From Eubacterium sp. (GTDB lineage Bacteria > Bacillota > Clostridia > Lachnospirales > Lachnospiraceae): DNA of 32,187 nt. The position numbers and the translations under genes were made by a program. Position 1 is the stretch's first letter, and each line of letters starts with the position of its first letter. The notes below the pieces were generated by a model that saw only the letters and a list, made by a program, of their open reading frames with translations, made no database searches and was not told the DNA's origin. Location of the stretch: assembly GCA_022776205.1 (NCBI GenBank), contig JALFIK010000114.1, positions 1 through 32,187 on the forward strand, read 5' to 3'. Shown piece after piece: positions 23,910 to 32,187 of the stretch.

Positions 23910-24374
23910 TTATTTCTCTTCTTCAAACACCTCTTCCTCCACGGCAATGCCGACACCTCTGGGAGGAACAGCAGTGGAAAAGACAATCTGAGTCTGTGTA
24001 TTGCCAAATTTCTGCAGATGTCCGATAAAGGTGTCAAGTTCCATCGTGCTGGGAAATGCAACTTTGAGCATAATGGAATAGGCTCCTGTCACACAGTTAC
24101 ATTCCAAAACGTTTGGGCATTCCTTTACATATGGATAGAACTCATCTTTCTGCTTGGGATCCAGAGTGAGATTGATAAAAGCTGTAATGTGATATCCGAG
24201 AGCAACCGGGTCCACAGATGCATGATAGCCTGTGATGATACCAGCCTTCTCCATTCTTTCAATTCGGGTAGAGACAGCCGGGGAGGATAAAAATACTTTC
24301 TGAGCCAGATGTTTTAATGGATACCGTGCATTTTCCTGCAGCAGGGAAAGAATTTTTCTGTCAATTTTATCCAT
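23910..24374 (-). CDS. Lrp/AsnC family transcriptional regulator
   Basis: This 154-residue regulator has an N-terminal helix-turn-helix (LLQENARYPLKHLAQKVFLS, then SPAVSTRIERMEKAGII) and a C-terminal RAM ligand-binding domain (about residues 65-145) with ITAFINLTLDP and NVLECNCVTGAYSIMLKV. Lrp/AsnC proteins bind amino acids and regulate their metabolism as octamers. The C-terminus is acidic (EEEVFEEEK). The start at 24374 (MDKIDRK) follows GGAGGTAACTATT on the minus strand. It lies directly downstream of gdhA, and its leader carries a 21-bp sequence also found in the gdhA leader, so control of gdhA is likely. Confidence 0.93.
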   Translation of the reverse strand: MDKIDRKILSLLQENARYPLKHLAQKVFLSSPAVSTRIERMEKAGIITGYHASVDPVALGYHITAFINLTLDPKQKDEFYPYVKECPNVLECNCVTGAYSIMLKVAFPSTMELDTFIGHLQKFGNTQTQIVFSTAVPPRGVGIAVEEEVFEEEK

Positions 24375-24570
24375 AATAGTTACCTCCAAGTTTAAATAAG
24401 TAAGCAGATGGTAATACTCCCCCTGCCCTGAATAACGATGGTTGGCAAAAGGAAGTATTCAGGGCAATGTATGATAATGCATGATCAGGGGAGAGTTCTG
24501 TTGTATAAAAACAGAGCGTGCCGCCATTTTTCAAACAGTATGTCTGAAAAAACAAAAAGGAGCATCCCAT
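24367..24570 (-). CDS. Possible 67-codon leader ORF overlapping the Lrp-like start
   Basis: On the minus strand an open frame of 67 codons starts with ATG at 24570, 10 bases after AAAGGAG, and its TAA overlaps the Lrp-like start codon region by 8 bases. The product starts MGCSFLFFQTYCL and resembles nothing I know. Its ribosome binding site and ATG lie inside the terminator-like hairpin at 24556-24587. It could be a leader peptide or a chance frame; I lean to chance. Confidence 0.2.
   Translation of the reverse strand: MGCSFLFFQTYCLKNGGTLCFYTTELSPDHALSYIALNTSFCQPSLFRAGGVLPSAYLFKLGGNYYG
24424..24466 (-). promoter_or_regulatory. Leader hairpin upstream of the Lrp-like gene
   Basis: TGCCCTGAATA (24424-24434) and TATTCAGGGCA (24456-24466) form a perfect 11-bp stem with a 21-base loop. 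In the minus-strand transcript the loop carries UUCCUUUUGCC (24454-24444), complementary to a part of the gdhA leader. Flanking CTCCCC and GGGGAG can extend the structure around the adjacent 21-bp element. Confidence 0.6.
24467..24487 (-). repeat. 21-bp element in the Lrp-like leader (copy 1)
   Basis: This is an exact inverted copy of 25999-26019. Its core is a near-palindrome, TGATNATGCATNATCA. In the transcript of the Lrp-like gene it is the exact complement of the gdhA leader. Confidence 0.9.
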
Positions 24571-24587
24571 AAATGGAACACTCCTTT
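24546..24587 (-). terminator. Intrinsic terminator between gdhA and the Lrp-like gene
   Basis: On the minus strand AAAGGAG (24587-24581 as its complement) pairs with CTCCTTT (complement of 24562-24556), with an inner TTCC/GGGA pairing, then a T-rich run to 24546. It is 64 bases after the gdhA stop codon. The best promoter for the Lrp-like gene (24627-24599) lies upstream of it, so it may also act as an attenuator of that gene. Confidence 0.75.
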
Positions 24588-24598
24588 GCGTCGTAACT

Positions 24599-24627
24599 AT
24601 TATATACTAATCTGAAAATGATTTCAA
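24599..24627 (-). promoter_or_regulatory. Consensus-like promoter between gdhA and its apparent terminator
   Basis: Minus strand: TTGAAA (24627-24622), a 17-base spacer and TATAAT (24604-24599). Transcription would start near 24592, about five bases before the terminator hairpin. It is the best candidate promoter for the Lrp-like gene, or it makes a short RNA of about 45 bases. Confidence 0.6.
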
Positions 24628-24650
24628 GTATAAAATATAAATTCCCGAAA

Positions 24651-26186
<1,536 letters not shown>

Positions 26187-26274
26187 TTAAGGGAAAACGG
26201 ACATAAAATGATTGAAAAGGAAATAATAATTTCATTTTTTAAGAATGGGGAGATAAATAGAAATGTGAAAATAT

Positions 26275-26298
26275 TGTGAAATAATTAATCTGTTCACA
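26275..26298. promoter_or_regulatory. Inverted repeat upstream of the Gld-like ABC operon
   Basis: TGTGAA (26275-26280) and TTCACA (26293-26298) are inverted with a 12-base spacer, and another TGTGAAA lies at 26264-26270. It is 61 bases before the ATPase gene. It may be an operator; a clear promoter for this operon was not found. Confidence 0.3.
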
Positions 26299-26358
26299 GA
26301 TTCATCGTAAATTAAGAATATGATGGAAAAAGTTCATTGAAACAGGAGGACTATTTTT

Positions 26359-27396
26359 ATGATAGAAGTGAAAAATTTAGTCAAGGACTATGGAAAACAC
26401 CATGCCGTAAAAGACATTAGTTTTTCCGTACCTGAGGGACAGATTGTTGGTCTGCTCGGGCCGAATGGTGCCGGAAAGTCCACGACGATGAATATCATCA
26501 CCGGATACATTTCTGCCACTTCCGGAGAGGTGAAGATCGGAGGATATGATATCTTTGAAGAACCGCTGATGGCAAAAAAATTGATCGGCTATCTGCCGGA
26601 AATTCCACCACTTTATGAGGATATGACGGTGGAGGAATATCTGAATTTTGTCTGTGATCTGAAGGGGATCCGCAAAAAAGAAGAAAAAAATTCTTCCATT
26701 CAGGAAGTGACGGAAGCGGTAAAAATTTCTGACATAAGAGGGAGACTGATAAAGAATTTATCCAAGGGCTACCGACAGAGAGTTGGACTTGCACAGGCTC
26801 TGATTGGAAATCCTCCGCTTCTTATTCTCGATGAGCCAACGGTCGGACTTGACCCGAATCAGATCATTGAGATTCGGTCTCTGATAAAAAGTCTCGGAAA
26901 AAAACATACGATTATTTTGAGCTCACACATTTTATCTGAGGTGAACGCGGTATGTGATTATGTTCTTATTATCGATAAAGGTTCCCTCGTGGCGGAAGAC
27001 ACTCCGGAAAACCTTTCGGAGCATTTTTCAAAAAATGACCGGATTTCCATGTCTGTGAAAGGGGAGAAAGAGGCAGTAGAAGAAGTTCTTCGGGCTTCCT
27101 CTCACATAAAGGAATACCGCATCACCGGTGAAAAAGAGGGAATTGTTGACGTGGAGGCACAGACTCCATCGGGAAAAGATGTGAGAGATGACCTCTTCTT
27201 TGAATTTGCGGAACAAAAACTGCCAATTATTAAAATGGAAAGAGAAAACCTTTCCTTAGAAGATGTATTCCTCAAACTGACCGGGCAGGATGCACAGACT
27301 GTAGAATCTGAAGCGGAAAAAGCAACAGAGAAGATCGAGAAGCAGAGACATTTTCATTTCAGGAAAAAGAAAAAGGAAAAAGGGGAGGAAGAATAA
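26359..27396 (+). CDS. ABC transporter ATP-binding protein (GldA-like)
   Basis: This 345-residue ATPase belongs to the ABC-2/gliding-type exporter group. It has Walker A GPNGAGKST (residues 34-42), the Q-loop GYLPEIPPLYEDMTV, signature LSKGYRQRVGLAQAL, Walker B LLILDEPTVGLDPNQ and the H-loop ILSSHILSEV. A regulatory domain of about 90 residues follows, and the last 30 are almost all Lys, Glu and Arg (FRKKKKEKGEEE). CAGGAGGA precedes the ATG. It is the first of three genes resembling GldA, GldF and GldG of Bacteroidetes gliding machinery. Gliding itself is not expected here, and the substrate is unknown. Confidence 0.92.
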   Translation: MIEVKNLVKDYGKHHAVKDISFSVPEGQIVGLLGPNGAGKSTTMNIITGYISATSGEVKIGGYDIFEEPLMAKKLIGYLPEIPPLYEDMTVEEYLNFVCDLKGIRKKEEKNSSIQEVTEAVKISDIRGRLIKNLSKGYRQRVGLAQALIGNPPLLILDEPTVGLDPNQIIEIRSLIKSLGKKHTIILSSHILSEVNAVCDYVLIIDKGSLVAEDTPENLSEHFSKNDRISMSVKGEKEAVEEVLRASSHIKEYRITGEKEGIVDVEAQTPSGKDVRDDLFFEFAEQKLPIIKMERENLSLEDVFLKLTGQDAQTVESEAEKATEKIEKQRHFHFRKKKKEKGEEE

Positions 27397-27397
27397 G

Positions 27398-28264
27398 ATG
27401 AAAGCCATTTATTTAAAAGAAATGAGATCCTATTTTCACTCGCTGGCAGCCTACCTTTATTTTGCTCTGTTTATTGCTGCATCCGGCGTGTATTTTTCTG
27501 TAATCTGCATGTCCTATGGATATACAGATTATTCACAGTACGTATTTTCAAACTGTACGATTCTGTATATAATTATTGTTCCGATTCTTACAATGCGATT
27601 GTTTGCAGAAGAAAAAAAACAGAGAACAGATCAGCTGCTATTAACCGCACCGGTCAGGACGAGCGGGATCGTGGCAGGGAAATATCTCGCATCCGTGACT
27701 CTCCTGGCCATGTCCATGGTTGTAAGTATTGTGGAAGCGGGAATTTTAAGCAGATTTGGCACGGTTAACTGGAAGACCGTTTTTACAGGATGCCTTGGAT
27801 ATTTTCTTCTGGGAGCCTGTCTGATGGCCGCGGGAATGTTTGTTTCTTCCCTGACAGATAACCAGATGATTTCTGCCGCTTTATCCTTTGCCGTGGTACT
27901 CTTTTGTATGCTCTTACCGAATATTTCAAATGTTGTGCCGGGAAGGGCAAGATATACGTATGTTGTCTGCGCTCTTGCGGTGATTTTTCTTGCATGGTTT
28001 TTTTATGATGAGACGAAAAATGTAAAAATTACAGCAGGCGTGGCAGTGATCGGTGTGGCAGTGATTGCCATTGTTAGCAAAGTGAAACCGGATATTTTTG
28101 ACAATGGACTGGCAAAGATCATAAACTGGTTTTCCGTAATGGACCGTTTCAATGATTTTTGCAGCGGCATATTAAATGCTTCTTCTATTGTATATTATCT
28201 GTCGTTTATTGCCGTTTTTCTTTTCCTTACCATACAGGGAATTGAAAAACGCAGATGGAATTAG
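27398..28264 (+). CDS. ABC-2 type permease (GldF-like)
   Basis: This 288-residue membrane protein has six or more hydrophobic segments. It begins MKAIYLKEMRSYFHSLAAYL, typical of ABC-2 permeases of the GldF group. IVPILTMRLFAEEKKQRTDQ and LLLTAPVRTSGIVAGKY form the conserved cytoplasmic stretch that meets the ATPase. It begins one base after the stop of the ATPase gene and ends 11 bases before the GldG-like gene. Function: membrane part of an exporter or extrusion complex of unknown substrate. Confidence 0.9.
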   Translation: MKAIYLKEMRSYFHSLAAYLYFALFIAASGVYFSVICMSYGYTDYSQYVFSNCTILYIIIVPILTMRLFAEEKKQRTDQLLLTAPVRTSGIVAGKYLASVTLLAMSMVVSIVEAGILSRFGTVNWKTVFTGCLGYFLLGACLMAAGMFVSSLTDNQMISAALSFAVVLFCMLLPNISNVVPGRARYTYVVCALAVIFLAWFFYDETKNVKITAGVAVIGVAVIAIVSKVKPDIFDNGLAKIINWFSVMDRFNDFCSGILNASSIVYYLSFIAVFLFLTIQGIEKRRWN

Positions 28265-28275
28265 GAGGGCATGAG

Positions 28276-29700
28276 ATGAATAATGAAAATAAAGAAAAGA
28301 AAAAAGTTCTTTTCAAAGACAGAAAAGTAAAAAAGGGAATGTTTTCCGCCGTTGCCGTTGTTTTCGTAATCGTGGCTGTGATTGCGGTGAATGTTTTCGT
28401 AACAAATAAAAATTATACAGTGGATGTGACATCTAATAAAATATATTCCCTGTCAAAACAGACAAAAAGTATCTTAAAAGGACTGGATGACGATGTTACC
28501 GTTTATGTGATCAATAAAAAATCAGATGTGAATTCTTCTTATGCCCAGGTGTGGAAAGAATATGAGAAAGAATCTTCCAGGGTAAAGTTTGTATATAAGG
28601 ATCCTTCCCTCTACCCGAATTTTACCAAGAAATATGTGGCAGACGGAGAGGAAGCAGCCGCTGACAGTGTGGTTGTAAAATGTGGGGACAAATATCGTTT
28701 TATCTCTTCCTCAAATTATGTATCTTACAGCTATGGAAGTGATTATTCCTATACGGCGGATTCTCTGCAGTTAGAAAGTCTTATGACGGAGGCAATCAAT
28801 TATGTGACTTCCGAAGAGACACCGGTCATTTATACGCTGAGCGGCCATGGAGAACAAAGCTTCACTTCCGGAGTGACCAGTAGTTTTGAAGGCGACAATT
28901 ATTCCGTGAAGGCCCTGAATCTGCTTACCCAGAATAAAGTCCCTGAAGATTGTGCGGTTCTTTTTATCAATGGTGCCCAGAAAGATATTTCAGAGAATGA
29001 AAAAAATCTGATGGATGCCTATATGAAAAAGGGCGGGAAAATGTATGTTTTTTTGGATGCCAGTGTGGAAAATCTGAAAAATTTGTATGCTTTATTAAAA
29101 GAATATAATGTGGTTGTGCAAAAAGGTGTTGTAGTGGAAACGGATTCAGATCATTTCACCCAGTATCCGATCTATCTCCTTCCGGAAATTGAGAGTGCAG
29201 AAGCGACCAATGCCCAGTATGACAGCAATATTTATGTTCTTGCTCCAAGTGCAAAGGGACTGAAAGAAGGCGGAAATGAGGAGAGCGGTTATACGGTATC
29301 TCCACTTCTTTCAACCAGTGAAAATGCCTATTCCAAAGTGGATACGACAAGCTCCACTCTCGAAAAAGAAAAAGGGGATATTGATGGTCCGTTTCACATT
29401 TCTGTTGCAGTGTCCGATGAGAATGAAGGACGAATGATTGTAACGGGATGTACCAATATGCTTCTTGATGACATAGACCAGGCGGTGGGCGGTGCCAATA
29501 CAGATTTCGTTTTAAACGGAGTGAATTATCTCACAAAGCAGGAGAACAAGATTTCAATTCGTGCCAAAAGTCTTAAGACGGAAAATGCCATGGTGCCGGC
29601 ATTTGATCAGAAAATGACTCTGATTATGACCGTGTTCATCGTGCCACTTGTCATGCTTGCGGCAGGTATCATTATTGTTATAAAGAGAAAAAAATTGTAA
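28276..29700 (+). CDS. GldG-like ABC auxiliary protein
   Basis: This 474-residue protein matches the GldG/ABC_transp_aux type: an N-terminal membrane segment (about residues 20-40), a large extracellular domain, and a C-terminal membrane segment (about 445-468) ending in a basic tail IKRKKL. The domain starts with YTVDVTSNKIYSLSKQTKSI, a stretch typical of the family, and contains PVIYTLSGHGEQSF. AGGAGGGC sets the start at 28276. In many Firmicutes and Bacteroidetes a DUF4340 gene follows GldG-like genes; here the operon ends in a terminator. No signal peptidase site is seen, so both ends are probably anchored. Confidence 0.87.
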   Translation: MNNENKEKKKVLFKDRKVKKGMFSAVAVVFVIVAVIAVNVFVTNKNYTVDVTSNKIYSLSKQTKSILKGLDDDVTVYVINKKSDVNSSYAQVWKEYEKESSRVKFVYKDPSLYPNFTKKYVADGEEAAADSVVVKCGDKYRFISSSNYVSYSYGSDYSYTADSLQLESLMTEAINYVTSEETPVIYTLSGHGEQSFTSGVTSSFEGDNYSVKALNLLTQNKVPEDCAVLFINGAQKDISENEKNLMDAYMKKGGKMYVFLDASVENLKNLYALLKEYNVVVQKGVVVETDSDHFTQYPIYLLPEIESAEATNAQYDSNIYVLAPSAKGLKEGGNEESGYTVSPLLSTSENAYSKVDTTSSTLEKEKGDIDGPFHISVAVSDENEGRMIVTGCTNMLLDDIDQAVGGANTDFVLNGVNYLTKQENKISIRAKSLKTENAMVPAFDQKMTLIMTVFIVPLVMLAAGIIIVIKRKKL

Positions 29701-29705
29701 TTGTT

Positions 29706-30521
29706 TTATAATTTATAAAAAACCGGTTTTTTCTTACGAAAGATTGCGTAGTGGGAAAAACCGGCTTTTTTTAATATACCAGGAAGCTTTTGAAATTCCC
29801 AGGCCATATGTTTTGGTTTATGCCCGTCGCTTCCGATGGTGATGATTTCCCCACCCAGTTCCCGGTATCTTTTCAGTATGGAGATATGTGGGTTTGGCCA
29901 GTCCATGCCGTACTTGAGACCGGCTGTATTTACTTCAAGCCCCTTGCCTGCGGATATTATTTCATTCAGAATCGCATCAAGAATTTCCCTGAAGTCCCCG
30001 TAAACAAACAAAGGGGAATTTTCCGGGAGATAACGGCAGACATAATCTAGATGACCGGCAGCCTGATAATCAGGAAATACTTTAAGATTTGACAGGATCG
30101 TTTCGAAATAAGTCTCTATGCCCTCATGGGGTGTCATTTCATTAAAATAAACTCCGTCATAAGGATCCATTCCCTTTACAATGTGGCACGAATTAATAAT
30201 AAAATCAAAATCCTGCCCGTATTGCCGGTAAAAATCAGAAAGTGTACCGCCCAGATGAGGCTGTACACCAATTTCCAGTCCGTAAAGAACTTCAATTTCC
30301 GGGGCATACTTTTCCTTCAGGGTAAACAGAGTCTCTTTATAGTTTTTAAAATCCGGCAAAAAATCAAGTCCTTCCGGATTGTCCGGATAGTCCGGATCAA
30401 AATGCTCCGTAAAACAGATTGTCTTTAGTCCCAGACGGATGCCCTCCTTTATCATATCTTCCATCGGGGCTTCCGAATCAGAAGAAAATGCCGAGTGAAG
30501 ATGGGTGTCACAACAAATCAT
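29706..30521 (-). CDS. PHP domain phosphatase, histidinol-phosphatase (HisK/HisJ)-like
   Basis: This 271-residue protein is a PHP-family metal-dependent phosphoesterase of the type often annotated as histidinol phosphatase. Metal-binding motifs are CDTHLHSAFSSDSEAP at the N-terminus, CFTEHFD, YGLEIGVQPH, INSCHIV, AAGHLDYVCRYL, LEVNTAGL and ITIGSDGHKPKH. No other histidine biosynthesis genes are in the window, so the substrate is uncertain. AAAGGAG precedes the ATG on the minus strand. It converges on the GldG-like gene, 5 bases apart, and its C-terminal codons contain the shared terminator hairpin. Confidence 0.88.
   Translation of the reverse strand: MICCDTHLHSAFSSDSEAPMEDMIKEGIRLGLKTICFTEHFDPDYPDNPEGLDFLPDFKNYKETLFTLKEKYAPEIEVLYGLEIGVQPHLGGTLSDFYRQYGQDFDFIINSCHIVKGMDPYDGVYFNEMTPHEGIETYFETILSNLKVFPDYQAAGHLDYVCRYLPENSPLFVYGDFREILDAILNEIISAGKGLEVNTAGLKYGMDWPNPHISILKRYRELGGEIITIGSDGHKPKHMAWEFQKLPGILKKAGFSHYAIFRKKKPVFYKL
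29717..29771. terminator. Bidirectional terminator inside the end of the PHP gene
   Basis: CCGGTTTTTTC (29723-29733) pairs with the GGAAAAACCGG stretch at 29754-29764 and is followed by T on the plus strand. On the minus strand the arm at 29732-29717 also ends in a T run. It serves both converging operons and codes for the last residues of the phosphatase. Confidence 0.8.
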
Positions 30522-30619
30522 AAATTGCTCCTTTCTCAGACTCTTTTAGTAAAAAAGTGTATGTCAAACTGCACAATAACTGCATATTTTATCAGAAAAA
30601 TGACGACAATATCATAATA

Positions 30620-30667
30620 GCATAAAAGTAGTAAAAAAAAATAATTAATTTTATGCAAAATACTACT
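30620..30667. promoter_or_regulatory. Interleaved inverted repeats upstream of the gap promoter
   Basis: GCATAAAA (30620-30627) pairs with TTTTATGC (30649-30656), and AGTAGTA (30627-30633) pairs with TACTACT (30661-30667), which touches the -35 box of gap. The a-b-a'-b' order is unusual. It lies upstream of the expected start of transcription, so it is more likely a protein-binding site than an RNA fold. Confidence 0.4.
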
Positions 30668-30695
30668 TGAAATCTTGTTAATAATTCGGTAGAAT
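30667..30695 (+). promoter_or_regulatory. Promoter for gap
   Basis: TTGAAA (30667-30672), a 17-base spacer and TAGAAT (30690-30695). The leader would be about 95 bases, in an AT-rich region. Confidence 0.75.
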
Positions 30696-30703
30696 AGTTA
30701 AAG

Positions 30704-30757
30704 ATTTGACAGGGGAAGTCAAATGTATTTTCAGAATCATGCTTTTTTTTCTGAAAA
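30704..30757 (+). promoter_or_regulatory. Two stem-loops in the gap leader
   Basis: ATTTGAC (30704-30710) pairs with GTCAAAT (30718-30724) right at the expected 5' end of the mRNA. TTTTCAGA (30728-30735) pairs with TCTGAAAA (30750-30757). They probably stabilise the mRNA; an operator role for the first is possible. Confidence 0.5.
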
Positions 30758-30796
30758 AAGAACAATAAGAATTTCTAAAACTTAGGAGGAATTATT

Positions 30797-31813
30797 ATGG
30801 CAGTAAAAGTTGCAATTAACGGTTTTGGTCGTATCGGTCGTCTTGCATTCAGACAGATGTTTGGTGCAGAAGGTTATGAAGTTGTTGCTATCAACGACTT
30901 AACAAGTCCTGAAATGTTAGCTCATTTATTAAAATATGACTCTTCTCAGGGAAGATACGCATTATGCGATACCGTTTCCTATGGGGAAGATTCCATCACA
31001 GTAGACGGAAAAGAGATTAAGATTTACAAATTCCCTGATGCAAATGATTGCCCATGGGGAGAAATTGGTGTTGATGTAGTATTAGAGTGCTCCGGTTTCT
31101 ATACAAGCAAAGCAAAAGCACAGGCTCATATTAATGCCGGCGCTAAGAAAGTTGTTATTTCTGCTCCAGCAGGAAATGATCTGCCGACAGTTGTTTACAA
31201 TACTAACCATGAGATTTTAAAACCGGAAGATACTATTATCTCCGCTGCATCCTGTACAACAAACTGTTTAGCACCAATGGCTGATGCATTAAATAAATAT
31301 GCACCGATCCAGAGTGGTATTATGTGTACAATTCATGCTTACACAGGAGACCAGATGACTCTTGACGGACCTCAGAGAAAAGGTGACAAGAGAAGATCCC
31401 GTGCAGCAGCAGTTAACATCGTTCCGAACAGCACAGGTGCTGCAAAGGCAATCGGTCTTGTTATTCCTGAATTAAATGGAAAATTAATCGGTTCCGCACA
31501 GCGTGTACCAACCCCTACAGGATCCACAACAATCTTAACAGCAGTTGTTAAGGGAACAGATGTGACGGTTGAGGGAATCAACGCAGCTATGAAAGCAGCA
31601 TCCAATGAATCTTTCGGATACAATGAAGACGAGATCGTTTCTTCTGATATCGTTGGAATGAGATATGGTTCCTTATTCGATGCAACACAGACAATGGTTA
31701 ACAAAGTATCTGATGACTTATATGAGGTACAGGTTGTATCATGGTATGATAATGAGAACAGCTACACATCCCAGATGGTTCGTACGATCAAATACTTTGC
31801 TGAGTTAGCATAA
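30797..31813 (+). CDS. gap: Type I glyceraldehyde-3-phosphate dehydrogenase
   Basis: GapA oxidises glyceraldehyde-3-phosphate to 1,3-bisphosphoglycerate with NAD+ in glycolysis. The 338-residue protein has the NAD-binding [15 protein letters not shown], Asp34 in AINDLTS (favours NAD over NADP), the catalytic Cys153 in [13 protein letters not shown], the active-site His in [10 protein letters not shown], a [13 protein letters not shown] stretch and a C-terminal [29 protein letters not shown] precedes the ATG. Its codon choice is more biased than that of its neighbours (for example TTA for Leu), as expected for a highly expressed gene. pgk follows after a hairpin. Confidence 0.99.
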   Translation: MAVKVAINGFGRIGRLAFRQMFGAEGYEVVAINDLTSPEMLAHLLKYDSSQGRYALCDTVSYGEDSITVDGKEIKIYKFPDANDCPWGEIGVDVVLECSGFYTSKAKAQAHINAGAKKVVISAPAGNDLPTVVYNTNHEILKPEDTIISAASCTTNCLAPMADALNKYAPIQSGIMCTIHAYTGDQMTLDGPQRKGDKRRSRAAAVNIVPNSTGAAKAIGLVIPELNGKLIGSAQRVPTPTGSTTILTAVVKGTDVTVEGINAAMKAASNESFGYNEDEIVSSDIVGMRYGSLFDATQTMVNKVSDDLYEVQVVSWYDNENSYTSQMVRTIKYFAELA

Positions 31814-31842
31814 GATAAATAAAAAAGTTAAAAAATATAAGA

Positions 31843-31891
31843 CTCAAACATGGGTCCGGTCTTATGGGCCGGACCCATAGTTGTTTTTGAG
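31843..31891 (+). terminator. Hairpin between gap and pgk (partial terminator)
   Basis: ATGGGTCCGG (31850-31859) pairs perfectly with CCGGACCCAT (31869-31878), and outer CTCAAA (31843-31848) pairs with TTTGAG (31886-31891). The T stretch is within the stem, so termination is probably partial. No promoter is evident between the hairpin and pgk. Confidence 0.65.
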
Positions 31892-31915
31892 ACCGTTTTA
31901 AAAAGGAGATTACTG

Positions 31916-32187
31916 ATGCTGAATAAAAAATCTGTAGATGATATCAATGTAAAAGGCAAAAGAGTTCTGGTACGCTGTGATTTTAACGTTCCTTTACAGG
32001 ATGGAAAAATCACGGATGAGAACCGTCTTGTTGCCTCCCTTCCGACAATTAAGAAATTAATCGCCGACGGAGGAAAAGTTATTCTCTGTTCCCATCTTGG
32101 AAAGCCGAAGGGAGAGCCGAAACCGGAATTATCCCTGGCACCGGTTGCAGTGCGTATGTCAGAACTTCTCGGACAGGAAGTGAAATT
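31916..32187 (+). CDS. pgk: Phosphoglycerate kinase, N-terminal part (cut by window edge)
   Basis: Pgk makes ATP from 1,3-bisphosphoglycerate in glycolysis. Only the first 90 residues are in the window: [39 protein letters not shown] with the substrate-binding Arg, Asp and Asn, and [20 protein letters not shown] with the conserved SHLGRPK-like loop (here GKPKG). AAAGGAG lies 6 bases before the ATG at 31916. It follows gap across a hairpin, the usual glycolytic order in Firmicutes. Confidence 0.97.
   Translation, partial: MLNKKSVDDINVKGKRVLVRCDFNVPLQDGKITDENRLVASLPTIKKLIADGGKVILCSHLGKPKGEPKPELSLAPVAVRMSELLGQEVK

Noticed and set aside
30675-30692. Rex operator at the gap promoter
   Set aside because: Only the left half TTGTTAA fits the consensus; the right half does not.

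Overview
The window looks like a core chromosomal segment of a low-to-mid GC Gram-positive anaerobe, most likely a Clostridia member of the Lachnospiraceae. The basis is the strong AGGAGG-type ribosome binding sites, sigma-A type promoters, rnhB/yraN/pgeF/DUF512/der/plsY gene order, an ABC-F gene next to rex, a Re-citrate-synthase-like enzyme, NADP-type gdhA and adjacent gap and pgk. The genus is inferred only loosely. There is no phage, insertion sequence or CRISPR array.

Layout. 1-4901 (+): rnhB (5' cut off by the window edge), yraN-like, pgeF, a DUF512 radical-SAM-like protein, der and plsY form one tightly packed housekeeping operon ended by a strong terminator. 5178-6590 (+): a Re-citrate synthase/isopropylmalate-synthase-like enzyme with its own promoter. 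6666-8588 (-): an ABC-F ATPase. 8779-12349 (+): rex, nnrD (NAD(P)HX repair), a MazF-type toxin without an adjacent antitoxin, and yebC. 12540-15012 (+): a polar amino acid ABC importer (lipoprotein, permease, ATPase) with a large stem-loop after the first gene. 15110-16291 (-): an aminotransferase. 16461-19261 (+): an iron-type dehydrogenase, a flavin reductase-like protein, a YugP-like zinc peptidase and an rlmH that lacks its usual C-terminus. 19267-20820 (-): a MurJ/SpoVB-like flippase. 20905-22976 (+): a cysteine desulfurase and a metallo-beta-lactamase-fold hydrolase. 23086-23159 (-): tRNA-Arg(CCG). 23370-23894 (+): a second, divergent RlmH-like gene behind a 16-codon upstream ORF. 23910-25985 (-): an Lrp/AsnC regulator and gdhA, with a highly structured spacer. 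26359-29700 (+): a GldA/GldF/GldG-like ABC system. 29706-30521 (-): a PHP phosphatase. 30797 to the end (+): gap and the start of pgk.

The genes mostly serve central metabolism and translation: nitrogen assimilation (gdhA, Lrp, amino acid importer, aminotransferase), citrate/glutamate precursor supply (Re-citrate synthase-like), redox sensing and cofactor repair (rex, nnrD), ribosome maturation (der, two RlmH-family proteins) and glycolysis (gap, pgk).

The three most unusual points are: (1) an exact 21-bp inverted match plus a collinear 11-bp match between the leaders of the lrp-like gene and gdhA, so that the two mRNAs could pair across the gdhA ribosome binding site; (2) two RlmH paralogues with complementary defects, one with the SAM-site motif but no C-terminal tail and the other with the tail but no recognisable SAM motif; (3) a 14-bp tandem duplication that appears to have frameshifted and extended the end of the cysteine desulfurase.
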